The translations under genes and the position numbers were made by a program. 64,000 nucleotides of DNA from Tamarix chinensis. Taxonomy: Eukaryota > Streptophyta > Magnoliopsida > Caryophyllales > Tamaricaceae. Each line of letters opens with the position of its first letter. Within the stretch, counting starts at the first letter, position 1. The stretch is from assembly GCA_030549775.1 (NCBI GenBank), contig CM060174.1, forward strand, positions 40,405,086 to 40,469,085. The letters run 5' to 3'. The notes beneath the pieces were generated by a model. It was not told where the DNA came from. It saw only the letters and a list, made by a program, of their open reading frames with translations, and made no database searches. This document shows positions 48,738-59,830 of this stretch, one piece after another.

Positions 48738-49000
48738 GCTAAAACCCTTTGCTAACTATTGAAATGGGATAGAAAATTTGAGTTTAGTGAGTGTCTTAAG
48801 GAAACCATTGAGAAAATAAAACTAGCACTCACTAAAGACCCTACTATTATAAGACCAGATTAGACTCTGCCCTTTGAATTAATATGTGATGCAAGTAATA
48901 ACGTGATTGGAGTAGTCTTAGGACAGCAAAAGAAAATTTTCTTCCATAGCATCTATTATACTAGTAAAATGATTAATGACAAAGTTCCTCCATGGCTTTA
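48738..49000 (+). pseudogene. RT end and RNase H start (Athila element A)
   Basis: Element A coding resumes: IAKTLC, stop, LLKWDRKFEFSECLKETIEK, IKLALTKDPTII, stop, LPFELICDASNNVIGVVLGQ, then YYTSKMINDK. These are the RT thumb and the first RNase H motif (catalytic Asp in DAS). After about 48990 the rest of RNase H is missing; sequence passes directly to an integrase segment. Confidence 0.85.
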
Positions 49001-49039
49001 AGTACTAATACTAGGACAAACCATTTTTGTTTAGTAGTG

Positions 49040-50000
49040 TGTTGATGGACTTATGCGAAGGTGTGTAAGTGAGGAGGAGGCTGAGGAAATCTTATCCATT
49101 TACAACCATGTATCCTATGGAGTTCATTTTGTAGGGATAAAAACTATAACTAAAGCCTTATAAAGTGGATTCTATTAGCCCTCAATATTTAGAGACGCTA
49201 GGGAGGAGGTCCAGAAATATAAACACATCGAAAACATCTCAGTAAGAAATAAGATGTCTCATAAAGGAATCTTGGAAGTTGAACTATTTAATGTATGGGG
49301 CATCAATTTTGTGGACCCATTTCCATCTTCTTTAGGTAGCGAGTAAATTTTGGTAGTGGTAGACTATGTCTCCAAATGGATAGTGGCCATCGCGATACCA
49401 ACCAATGAAGCCTGGGTGGTGATTCTCTTCCTAGAGCAAAATATTATCACATGGTTTGGGACTCCTAAGGCAATTATCAGTGATGGAGGTACCCATTTTT
49501 GCAACAATTGGTTTCAGTAGCTCATGTATAAATATAGAATCCATCATAGGGTAGCCACAGCCTATCACCCACATTCAAATGGTCAAGCTGAGTAGTCTAA
49601 TAGGCAAATTAAAAGAATCTTGGAAAAGGTGGTCAACCCTAGAAGGAAAGAATGGTTAGCTAAACTAAATGATGCACTGTGGGCATACAGAACAGCCTTA
49701 AAAACAACCCTGGGAATGTTGCCTTACCACATTGTGTTTGGAAAGACTTGCCACTGACCTATCAAGCTAAAGAATAATTCATACTGTGCCCTCAAATATG
49801 TTAACTTGGATCTGCCTACAACAGGGAAAGCATAAAAATTAGAATTGAATGAGCTAGAAGAGCTTAGAAATACGTCATATAACAGTGCATTGTTATATAA
49901 AGAAAAGACAAATAAATTTCATGACCAACACTTGAAACCAAAATATTTTTACCCTAGGAAGTTAGTGTTGCAGCTCTATAAATCAAGGCTAAATTAGTTC
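49040..50000 (+). pseudogene. Integrase remnant (Athila element A)
   Basis: The N-terminal segment is CVSEEEAEEILSIYNHVSYG, VHFVGIKTITKAL with the FY.P motif, then decayed cysteines. The core reads INFVDPFPSSLGSE (first Asp kept), VVVDYVSKWIVAIA, ITWFGTPKAIISDGGTHFCN (second Asp), YHPHSNGQAE followed by a stop, [12 protein letters not shown] (Glu kept). Then [30 protein letters not shown]. The C-terminal end reads NKFHDQHLKPKYFYPRKLVL and fades after about 50000. About eight stops. Confidence 0.9.
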
Positions 50001-50699
50001 TCAAGGAAGCTGAAGTTAAAATGATCAATACCCTAAGAGATCTCTCAGGTGTATACTTACCCAGCAGTGGAACTCAAGGACCCAAAGATAGTACCAATAT
50101 TTAAGGTTATTGACCACTTGGTCCAAATCTATAAAACTAAAAGTCTTAATAGGGAGTTCCAATCACTCTCCCTACAAACTTCATAGAGTCATATTAAGAA
50201 TTCAAGCTGATTACACTAAACTAAGCTCTCATGTGAGGCAGATTATCTTATCAATTTTCTCTTGTTATTTTTCTTCACACATGTTCCATATACCTTATTT
50301 GTTTTTATCTTATTTTGCCTCTTTCTAAAAAAAAGATGTTATTACCTGTGTACTCTATCAGTGTAGCAAATGATCACACTATCAAGTAGTTGAAATGGGT
50401 ATAGAGGGTGTGCTCTATGTTTCATGAGGACAAGGATAGCTAATGATTTTAATCTTATAGGATGATTTGGTGAATCAAATGTTAGGCAATAGTCTACAAG
50501 GATTGTACAATCATGTCACAACTCCCCAAGTACGTCTTGCTTGTCTAATGTGTGTTTTTTTTCAAAATCCTACTCGCTCCCCTATCTTGCCTTTATAAAC
50601 TACCCCACAACTACCAATTTTAATAAACCTTATGTAGCCTCCCCTTTCCCTAATGTCGAAGAAGGTCTTGTAGAGCCTCTCACTACAAGAATAATGTTT

Positions 50700-52100
50700 C
50701 CTTGATGGTTACCTTGCCCTCTTACCTAAACAAATTGAACCTTTCATTACCACCACCTCATTAGATAAGACACCACCATGTATCATTGTGCCCATATCAT
50801 CCTCAATCTCTACATAGAACCCAAAAATGCCATGAAGAACTACCAGCTCCAAAGCCAAGGCAATGGTCATACCTCTATAAAAAGACAAAAGACCAACCAC
50901 ATATAAGAAATGCCCATCTCCATTAGCCACCTCGGATGACTTCTCCTCTACAAAGGATGGTGAGGAAAATTTTTCTTCTACCCCCATCCAAGCATTTAAA
51001 AGGATCGGCAAATTCCCACATCATTTTTCAATCCAAAGCCACCCAAGACAATTTCAACAATTTAGCCAATAGAGATTTTTATCTCGAGCGCCACTTTATG
51101 CTGATTAATCTACCCTTGTACCTTGCCGACCCTATAAACTACCATAAATGGGTTGTCTCTTGTCAGCACTCCCAAACATTTTCACCCTTACTAATTATGG
51201 ATTTTTACTCCAAATTTGATATCAAATGAAAAACCAAAATTGTTTATGTCCACGAGAAGCTAGTTTTCTATCTCTCTACACCATTAGCAATTTCTATGAT
51301 CTTCCTTCATTTGAAATAGATGAATACTCTGAGTTGCTTGAAAATCCCACAATGGAGAGTGTAGCCGATATCCTTAAAATGTTAACCAAGACCGACACCT
51401 AGTGGTAGGTTACCACCAATGGCCCATGCCACTATGACCACCCACAACTCATCCCTCTAGCAAAAGTATGGTACAATTTCCTGAGAAGCCGTTTACTACC
51501 TACAACCTAGGACAGGTCAATTTCCTTTGACTCCATTCTCATTCTCCAATTTGTACCAACCAAGTGCATAAACTATGTGGGTAGAATCATTCAAGACTAG
51601 TTGGAGCTAGTGGCCATCAAGCTATACTGTCCCATCTTTTTATCCAACCTTTATCCTAGGGTTGCAACACCTTTATAGCCCACCGAGGAAATGGTTACCA
51701 AACCAAACTCCATAAACCAAATTTTCATCAATTGATTCTTTGACATCCCCCTACTAGTTCCTAAAGCCAAATCAACATCACAATATCCTACACAAGGTAC
51801 AAGCGTTGAGTGATGATATGGATATACTACTAAAATGGCAAGAGGAGATCATCACCATTGTTACGAAACTATTAACTGCATTGGAATTTTTAGGACTAAT
51901 TGATTTAGAAAATGGGAGAGTTTGGCCAAGGATGAATCTATCACATGCATCTTTGGAGAAGGACCAATTAGGATTTTTGAAAGAGTTGGTGGAAGAAGGT
52001 AATTTGGGTAAGTTTTCATGTACGCAATGTAGCAAGGTGACTTTAGTCCCTACTTTGGAAGGAAAAGGCATGAGTGATACCCCAGCTAACACCTAAGCAA
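50700..52100 (+). pseudogene. Plant transposon-type ORF after integrase (Athila element A)
   Basis: Plus-strand coding remnant in the position of the env-like third ORF of Athila elements. Pieces: RKIFLLPPSKHLKGSANSHI, NRDFYLERHFML (about 51070), LAKVWYNFLRSRLLPTT (about 51460-51510), DRSISFDSILILQFV, CINYVGRIIQD, LELVAIKLYCPIFLSNLY (about 51600-51650), and an open stretch at 51806-52096. The order ERGF, KVWY.F...RLLPT, DR.....I, I.VGRII, FPSLI matches the family annotated as putative plant transposon protein (PF20167-like), common beside Athila elements. Function unknown to me. Stops and frameshifts throughout. Confidence 0.7.
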
Positions 52101-52332
52101 AATACAACAAAAAAAACTCTAAAATAGAAAACTCAAACAACATTGCCACCACTATCAGCTCATCAACAACCCCCTGGTGAAGCCATTCCCATCCAAATCC
52201 ATTTAATTTGTAACCTAGCTGGTTATTTAAATACTATTTTTCCTTCTTTTTATCTTTTGTTAGATATAGGCCACATGACAACATTATCTATCTTTTTCAT
52301 TTTTACCTTGTAGTTACCCTACCCTCCCACCC

Positions 52333-52354
52333 TTGATAGTGAGGCCACTATCAA
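52333..52354 (+). other. Perfect hairpin 3' of element A ORFs
   Basis: TTGATAGTG (52333-52341), loop AGGC, CACTATCAA (52346-52354): a nine-base perfect stem. It resembles, in loop and position relative to the 3' end, the CACATT/AATGTG hairpin of element B. Confidence 0.75.
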
Positions 52355-53184
52355 CTTTTATCCATGTAAGGGCCTATTTTACTTGATGTATCAATATGTC
52401 TTAATGCTATGTTTGATCTTACTTATTTTCATGCCTTATTTTTGTATAGTTCTTAATTTTTAGGCTAATAGATAGGAAAAATCACAGCAACAAAGGTATC
52501 CCTACTACTCAGCCTATCAATTTTTATATGAACCATATAAATATTTCTACTATGAACCTTGTGCATGAATGAATATGGAAAGAGCTATTTGACTTAATTA
52601 CCCTAAATGTAAAATAAGAAAGCTAATTCAAGACTTGATAGCTCATGTTGGCTTAATAGTCACACCTATTTTTTCCACCTTATGAAAATGTGGAATATTA
52701 AAACTATCATCATGGAAACACTTTAAGCAGAAGGAATTAAGGAATATCTTCATTCCCTACCTAACTTTACATTAAGGAGAAACACATATTTACTACGACA
52801 TCCTTGAGATAGAGAAATAAGAGCCTTGCCATAACCACCCTATTAGGAGTATAATTGAATATTTTTGGGGGAATTCACCCTAAAAATTAATAAGAGCAAG
52901 TGCTATCACATTAACTGATGAAAAGGGAGCTTAAAAGTTCAAAACACCTAGTAACCAAAGGCACTTGCATGAGATCTATGTGTGCACTTGGGCTAAATAG
53001 TTTAGTAAGGTGATAAGCTTACTTGAACATTTCCAGAATAGGTGTAGAGTGGAGTAACCAAGGGTACCTATCTGAGACCTAGATGTACTCTCGCATCAAA
53101 AGATCTTTCCTATTTGAGGAAAGCCTAATTCATTTTGTTGAAAAAATTCTCAGGATGTTATGGTTCATAAGTGTCTCAATGACC
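52355..53184. other. 3' untranslated region of element A
   Basis: No gene is seen; AT-rich spacer between the post-integrase ORF and a LINE fragment. Confidence 0.6.
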
Positions 53185-53895
53185 CTTATTTTTTTTGGTA
53201 AGTAATAAGAACTTTTATTGATTACCAAGAGGGAAGTACATCCAAAAAAACATATTTACAAAGGAAAAGAAAGCTCTACACAAATCTATCAATAGTGTCA
53301 AAAAGGTCTATCCATTTGGACTTATTCTTAAAAGAAGATATTCTAATGAAGATTTTAAGAATGATCTCACATACTACCTTCTTAATCAATGAAATTTTTT
53401 CTTGGAAAATAGCTAGATTCCTAGCATACCAAATCTTATAGATAATGCCTACAATCATCATATGCATTATATCTTTTTCACCTCTTCTAAAATGCTTCCT
53501 ATGAGAAATCCAACTTTGAAAATGGTTCCAAGAGTTGAGAGGAAAGAAATGTCAAGCCAATTACACATTAGTCTCCATAGTTCTTGGGAAAATGGGAAAC
53601 ACATGAAGAGAAGGTTAAAATCTTCAAGAGTTGTTGCACAAATACCATAATAGGTTTCATTTGTGACACCCCATTTTGCCAATTTTTCTCTTATAAGGAC
53701 AACTTGCCTATAGAACAACCAGGAAATGAATTTGTGTCTATGCAGGCCAGGGTGTTTCCAAACTTGATTGTGCCATGTTTTTTCTTCTCCTTTCCATTTA
53801 ATCATATTCTGTAAAATGTGGATAGTTCTCAACTGAACCAAAAGCTCAACATACTTGTGGATAGTTCTCAACTAAACCAAAAGCTCAACATGGAT
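53185..53895 (-). mobile_element. 5'-truncated LINE, minus strand
   Basis: The minus-strand ORF at 53467-53871 contains the RT zinc-binding domain: TWHNQVWKHPGLHRHKFISW, REKLAKWGV, CATTLEDFNLLFMCFPFSQE, LW. It corresponds to the final domain of L1-type ORF2, but one Cys of the zinc site is Tyr or missing. The next minus-strand frame (53276-53467) holds the last part, IIYKIWYARNLAIF. The 3' end on the minus strand reads AATAAAAGTTCTTATTACTTACC plus A-run near 53185, like the LINE at 23138. Only the last 0.7 kb remains, as is usual for 5'-truncated LINE copies. A 39-bp in-frame tandem duplication lies at 53817-53894. Confidence 0.85.
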
Positions 53896-53975
53896 AGAGG
53901 CTATGGTTTGCTACCTTTATTAACTCATGGGTATCCTCCAATGTTATAATGTTACTTAATATGAGCAATAGTTTA

Positions 53976-53988
53976 AATTTGGGAGAAG
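53976..53988 (+). other. Polypurine tract of element A
   Basis: AATTTGGGAGAAG directly precedes the 3' LTR start TGATATGAG. Confidence 0.75.
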
Positions 53989-55468
53989 TGATATGAGTTA
54001 ATCAAAAAACCCTACGAACATCATTTATTTAATTATTTTTCACTTACGAGATTCATAAGGTGCGGTTCCCTTTGATGTTAACACATTTTAGCGATCTTGT
54101 ATGAATCACATATGTTTAATATGAAAATAGCTCCCTTATCCTATGAACAATTTTATGACTACTCATAGGCTTAATGTGTTCACTCAGCTATGTTTGAAGA
54201 TATATCCATAAATGGTGACCCCCTAATGCATTAGAACATCTCATACCCTATCAACACCACAAGAGTTGATTCCTAGGTCACCATCACTAGTGTGAATGCC
54301 GACAAAAAGGTAGTGCACATGCATTTTCTGAATCTGACAACATTAAACCAAGGACAACTAAAGGACAACAGCAGTTGGCAATAAGGTATAACTGCTTGAC
54401 ATTTTTTTTGTAGACAACCATTATAAAGTCAACGAATCCTTGTCCTATCTACATGGATTCATACTATAAGTACCCCATGTAGAAGATTATTGAGAAGAAA
54501 ACAAGGATGGGAGAAGGGATACTTCAATTAAAAAAGAATAAAATAAGTGATTCCAAAAAAGAGGAAAAGAACAATGATGATGGAAGAGTAGTTATGTAAG
54601 GGAAGAAAGGAGAGAGTATCTCAATAGATCTCCCTAACTAAAGAAAAAGAAGAAAGAGTGATAAAGATAGATAGGGGTTGGAAAATTGTGATCTCCCTAG
54701 CCTTTTCATTCTTTCTTTTTTGTATTTTATGTTAGCTGAAAGTAGTTTAGCCTTAGCTAACTTCTGGTGAAAGAAAGAGCTGATAGTCTTGTTGTTGTAA
54801 TCTTAACATTTCTAGTCCTATCGGCCATTATGATATTTCATTATCTTAATATAAAAATGTCTAAGTGGTGAATGTTGGCCATATTAGGCCCCTAATCGAT
54901 TTTTCCATCAACATGATAGTGTGCACAACCTATGATGATAAAAGGGATATAAGGTTGGCACCGAGAGATAAAGAAACCCTGTCATTAATCCTTCAATCCT
55001 TATTATGTGACATTGTGAGGGCCTGTGTACTACGATGGTGATGGCCTGAGAGTATATTTCACTATTGGCTAGAGCCTAATAAGGTTAGGTGGATTAATAT
55101 CCATTGAGCTCGACATGCTATCAATTGTTACTAGGCATGTGCCCGAGAGCTAACATTTCTACACTCATGACTCTTCCTCATGATTTCCCTTATATCTATC
55201 TTGCATTAAATATGTTAAATTTCTATGTACAAAAAAACTTCTTATATTGTAAACATTACCTCATTAGCTATTATTATTAGTGGGTTCATAGGATACTCCA
55301 CTTTAGCACGTATAATTCACTCCTCCAGTCCTTGTGGGATCGGCATCCTCTTACCTCTTTACTACTTGGGGTGACTGTGTTGCATGATTTTTTTTATGTT
55401 CACCGATTTAAACTCACAATACTAAATTTCTTGACTAACCATGCACTAGCACACACCACCACACATTA
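53989..55468 (+). repeat. 3' LTR of Athila element A
   Basis: 1,480 bp, aligned to 30011-31522. It starts TGATATGAGTTAATC and ends CACACATTA (decayed ATCA). It is followed by the target repeat GTTAC at 55469-55473. Confidence 0.85.
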
Positions 55469-56737
55469 GTTACCTGTTAAGGGGTTAGTCTACCATTAGG
55501 CATTTATCTGTGCCTTAAGGATTTGCCTTCAGGTAGGGCCTTAGAAGTCTTGATGCCTTACCTACCCTCAACACCGATGGTGTAATAGGGGGTATCTATA
55601 CTAAAGGGTCTAGTTACCTACATTGTTGGCTTTTTCTTGGACATATTTCCATATTAGTTGGCCTTGGCCTACACTTATGTCCATTCTAGTCACTTACTTC
55701 AGCTTAGACATATGTTCACTTTGGTGATTAGCTTTAACCTAGACCTTGTGTCCCTTGTTTGGATAGGCTTCTATGGTATGTGAGACTATGGGCTAGAGCA
55801 CAATCCATTGCTCAATAATATTAAAAAGTAGAACGATAAGTAATTGGATGATAAAATATGAGTCATAACTATGTAAATGATTAATAAATGATTATTGATG
55901 GTGATACTGGTTTGAATGACCAAAAAGGGATAAAAGTTGGTTTGTATACTTAGATAATGGCTTAATTGACCAACTTGTTAATAATTGAAATGTTAAATGG
56001 ATATTGACCTATATCAACATATAGATAAGGAAATGGTTCAAACAAAATAAATGAATGAGTTGGAAAATGAACCTTAGCGATTAAATACCTTGTTGTGCAT
56101 GTGTGATTACCTATGTAAATATAATATGAAGGAAAGCATGATATATTCTTTTTTATCTAAGTTGTGTATGATAGTATGTTCTGGTGTATTCCTATCTTCA
56201 CATATATGGTATTAGCATGATGCATGTTAAATATGATATCCATGTATAATAGATTATGTATGATTATGTTCTTATTAAGGAATTAACATGTATTGCTTAG
56301 TACATAGTGTATTGATATGCCTATTTATTTAATCACCTTCTTATTCCCATAATTAGAGGACCATGTGTAGGTTTTTGGGGATGGCCTATAGTGGGCTTAC
56401 ATCCATTTAGGTTTAAGGCTTAAGAGCATGGAAATATGGAGATTTTATGGGATCCATGGCAGATTGTGGTTTTGGCTTTAGGGGCACACCCTAATCTCCT
56501 TTTAATGTTGCCCCATACTTTTAGCTATTTATATTCCTATATTCATTTGGTCAAGGACTAATGTGGTCCTTGATATAAACAATCTTTTAAATGTTTATGT
56601 AAATTAAATTTCTTTCTCTATTTTATCCTTGTATCTAATATGAGGTAGATGGCATACGTCCATACTATATTAGCTTCTACATTGCTTGAAACAAACTTTT
56701 TCTATAATGAAAAAGGGGGTTGTAATATGTTGGCTTC
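55469..56737 (+). mobile_element. Tekay-like LTR, 3' portion
   Basis: Continuation of the LTR that begins near 27620, after Athila element A. It contains TTGCTTAGTACATAGTGTATTGA near 56295, equivalent to the CTCAATACGTAACGTACT landmark of the other Tekay-like LTRs. It ends near 56737 with GAAAAAGGGGGTTGTAATA. No gene. Confidence 0.7.
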
Positions 56738-56752
56738 AGAGATTTTCTTAAA
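56738..56752 (+). other. Primer-binding site, initiator tRNA-Met type (weak)
   Basis: TGTTGGCTTCAGAGA resembles the chromovirus primer site TTTTGGTATCAGAGC and lies directly after the LTR end. Confidence 0.55.
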
Positions 56753-57039
56753 AAATCACTACTTTTAAAAATATATTAGCTGATAACAATGTTTTATTAG
56801 ATCATTTTCTGAAAACCATTTTATTTTCAATGATTTTTAAGTTGATACTATTGGATGGTTATTCTAAACCTTTTCCCCTTTATTTTTTTTCTAGTAATTT
56901 TAATTATTTCTATATTCGGAATGTCCATGAGTATGACGTTGATAATATGCCATAGATAGCATTTGTGATAACTTGTTATGTGAGTCTTAGTACTTAGTAG
57001 ATTGAATTTTGTTTCTAACTACTTCTAGTATTTAGGAAT

Positions 57040-57960
57040 CGATGGCAGCTAACTACCACTACGAGCGCATCGAGGAATTTATGGAGACCTTCAGTGCCTA
57101 TATAGGGGCAAGATCCAACACTAGAACTACCACCGGTGCCAATATCTAAATATGTCCTAAAAGATTAACTTAGGAGGGCTAGGCATCATCACCTACTGAT
57201 ATTTGAGGGTCTAGAGGACCCTAATATTATTGGGCTTAGGATATGGAGAATACCTTCACCACCTATGCTTTCCCTAGAGATAGGAGGGTTGACATGGTAG
57301 TATACTACTGTAGAGGATGGGTAGACATATGGTGGACGATTATCCAACGTATAGGTGGAGAAAATATAAGATGGGATGAAATCTATTGGGTGCTACAAGC
57401 CCATTGCTACCCTACTCACCTCCACGTGAAGAAGTATGACAATGTTTTGGCTCCTTGGCAATGGGGTATGTCCATCAAGGAGAACTACAATTGATTCATG
57501 GACTTAGTCTAGTACGCCTTAGAGGAAAATGAGGTGATGCATGTCTACCATTTCAATATCAGACTAGGGATCTTATATAACAAGATTATGGTGGGAATTA
57601 CTCCACCAGGCATAGAAGGGTTGCAAAAGAAAGCTTTAGAGGCATCACAGGTCATCCAAGCCTGAAGTGCTCTATTAGGGTGTAATAAGAAATTTGGGGG
57701 TAGCCAACATGCCATTGAGAGAAAAGAGGCATTTTTAGGAAGTAGCTTGATGTCTAGATATTGAAGGAGCATGGGCTTAGTACCCTCAAGTTGGAGGTTT
57801 TTTGGGGGGATGTGCTGAGGAGAGGCACTACCACTGTAAATGATGTAGGATAGATCACCTAGGAGTAGATTATAGAGGCAATGAGGTGACGTACCATGGA
57901 TGTGATATGGTGGGGCATAGAGCTTATAAATGTCGAGTTAGGGTGGTAACATCCATAGGA
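57040..57960 (+). pseudogene. Gag remnant (Tekay-like chromovirus)
   Basis: A Met near 57043 starts an N-terminal segment with a stop at about 57147. The core at 57243-57494 reads MENTFTTYAFPRDRRVDMVV, YYCRGWVDIWWTIIQRIGGE, IRWDEIYWVLQAHCYPTH: the WW and W.EF-type blocks of retrotrans_gag. After one stop it continues DLVXYALEENEVMHVYHF and GILYNKIMVGITPP. Two zinc-knuckle remnants follow at about 57825-57935, HYHCK.CRIDHLGVDYRG and YHGCDMVGHRAYKC. Gag forms the particle. Few stops for its age; non-functional. Confidence 0.85.
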
Positions 57961-58181
57961 GCCACTCTAGAGCTAAGAGTACTAGATTTATCTAGCAACT
58001 AAAGTTGTAGAATTAGAGAGTTCACTCATTGCAAGCTAGTTCCTTTAGTAGATCTAATTAGCCTAGATGACCGAGGCCTTTCCCTTTCCAATATGGGCAA
58101 GGATCAGCTAGTGCCATGGGAGTTCAGTCAGTAGGATACCTAATTGTAATGAACTAGGAAAAGGTATAGCATTAGGCAAGT

Positions 58182-58370
58182 TTGGTGGTCATAATTCTTA
58201 TTTTCTCTACTCTCCCAGCATGTGTATTGTTTGACTCTAATGCACTGCACTTCTTTGTGTCATTCACATTTGTAGCTAGATCTTCTTATCTCCATCCTGT
58301 AGTATCTATATTTATATTGTGTTACCTTCTGATGATAGGATTGCATTCTCTAGGTTCTATCAAGGACTAA
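58182..58370 (+). pseudogene. Aspartic protease start (Tekay-like)
   Basis: The frame reads ACVLFDSNALHFFVSFTFVA. The active-site motif of this lineage, LFDSGATHSFIS, is recognisable as FDSNALHFFVS, with the essential Gly replaced by Asn. The catalytic Asp codon is at about 58233. The element breaks off at about 58385, where a second LTR tail begins, so RT, integrase and chromodomain are absent. Confidence 0.78.
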
Positions 58371-58385
58371 ATTCTAGGGATAGCA

Positions 58386-58870
58386 TAATGCAAGTTAAAT
58401 ATGATATCCAAGTATGATAGTTTTTTATACTTTTTTTTCTCATTAGGGAAGAAACTTAGCTTACTCATTAGGTTAAGTTTGAGGCTTGAGATTATGGACA
58501 TTCGGAGATTCTCTTGGGTCCATGGTATATCGTGGTTTAGGTTTTGTGTTCTCACAGCTAATCTCATTTTAATGTATCCCCATACATTTAGCTATTTGTA
58601 TTCCTATATTGATTTTGTTGGGGACCTTTGAGCTCTTTGATGTAAACAATCCTTTAAAATGTTTATGTAAAATTAATTCACACACTCTAGTTTTAAATTA
58701 GTTGGTTGGTTTTAGCCTTATATCTAATCTAGGATTGGTGGCGGACGTATGTCCTTTTTTAGGAACATTGGTAACACCCAATTTTTTCTAAGTGTAATTT
58801 CAACTTTTGCATTGTTTTAAAACAAATTTTTCGGTTGTGAAAAATGGGTGTTTTAGTCTTATATGTTTTT
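58386..58870 (+). mobile_element. Second Tekay-like LTR 3' end
   Basis: This repeats the end of the LTR seen at 56215-56740, for example 'GTTAAATATGATATCCA', 'CCCCATAC.TTTAGCTATTT' and 'TGTAAACAATCCTTTAAA'-type text. It has an internal deletion relative to the first copy and ends near 58860 with GAAAAATGGGTGTTTTAG. It abuts the truncated protease on the left and a second gag on the right. Confidence 0.8.
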
Positions 58871-58935
58871 CGGTGTGTAGGCCTTGATTCTCAATTGCAT
58901 GTATCTTTTAATTAACTTTATTCATTAAGAGATTA

Positions 58936-59830
58936 ATGGCTACCAGCAACCTATTTGAGATCCTAGAGAAGTTTATGAAGACTAATGGCACCTATGTAGA
59001 GGGCAAGATTTAAGCTCCATAGTTGTTACCAACCATTCTAGTACCCACACAAGCTCAGGACTAATAGCTCAAGAGAGACAAAAATCCTCATTTATGAATG
59101 TTTGAGGATCAATAAGACCCTCACATCATGGAAAAATGGATTAGAGCAATATGGAAGACCATTATTACATGTTGTTGTCTGATGGATAAGAGGGATAATA
59201 TGATGATGCAATATAAAATAAGTTAAGTAGACACGTGGCGGATAATTGTTAAACATAGGGGCGGAGAGCCTACCATATGGGGACTTTTCCTTGAGAAACT
59301 TCACAAAAGATTCTACCTCTTTCATCTTTGTATGAGAAAGTATGTCGAGTTTATTACACTTTTGTAGGGATTATGTTTGTGAAGGAGTATTATATAAGTT
59401 TGATGAACTTGATTCATTTTGTGCTAGAGGTGGAAGATAGTCAAGCCATATAAGTTTAATGTTCCATGTTGGGCATAGGGATCAAATACTAGGGGTTGCT
59501 AGTTGGATTTACCTAGCGAACATGGTCAATATGTACAAGTAAGACTTCAAGGTTTGTCATGATATTCAAACAACGAGTGTGTAGTTATGGGTAAGAGGAA
59601 TTTTGAGAGTAGTCCACACTAGGGTCATGGAAAGAATGCTCATTATAGTGGTACTATGCCATAAGTACATGGTAAAACTGCGGGGTTATCACCTTATCTT
59701 AGGGAGGTTTGTTAGGAGGTTGTCACTAGAAGAGGCATTCTTACTTATGGCATTGTGGAGTTGATCATCCCATTGTAGAGTGTTTTACTAATAGTGTAAT
59801 TCGTCATGTGTGTGGTAAAAAGGTATACAT
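58936..59830 (+). pseudogene. Second gag remnant (Tekay-like)
   Basis: It starts ATGGCTACCAGCAACC at 58936, then DPHIMEKWIRAIWKTIITCC near 59120-59180 and a block corresponding to 57300-57460 of the first copy (DTWRIIVKHRGGE, IWGLFLEKLHKRFY). A decayed knuckle segment VDHPIVECF and VIRHVCGKK lies near 59760-59830. It is more degraded than the first copy. Pol is missing. Confidence 0.78.

Larger units (their letters stand above)
30011..55468 (+). mobile_element. Athila-like Ty3/gypsy element A with nested insertions
   Basis: It has LTRs of about 1.5 kb at both ends, a tRNA-Asp-type primer site, gag, protease, remnant RT, RNase H, integrase, a further ORF after integrase, and a polypurine tract. 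The full span is 25.5 kb. Removing the solo LTR (32907-36917) and Athila element B (38434-48737) leaves about 11.1 kb, normal for Athila. RT has lost most of its sequence between the protease region and the 'NWEKCHF' segment. LTR termini TGAT/ATCA are each mutated in one copy (TAAT at the left end, ATTA at the right end). Non-functional, with stops in every gene. Confidence 0.9.

Noticed and set aside
50709..51011. 100-codon minus-strand ORF
   Set aside because: Shadow of the plus-strand post-integrase ORF of element A, which has recognisable motifs.
51778..52092. 104-codon minus-strand ORF
   Set aside because: Antisense to the coding remnant at 51806-52096.
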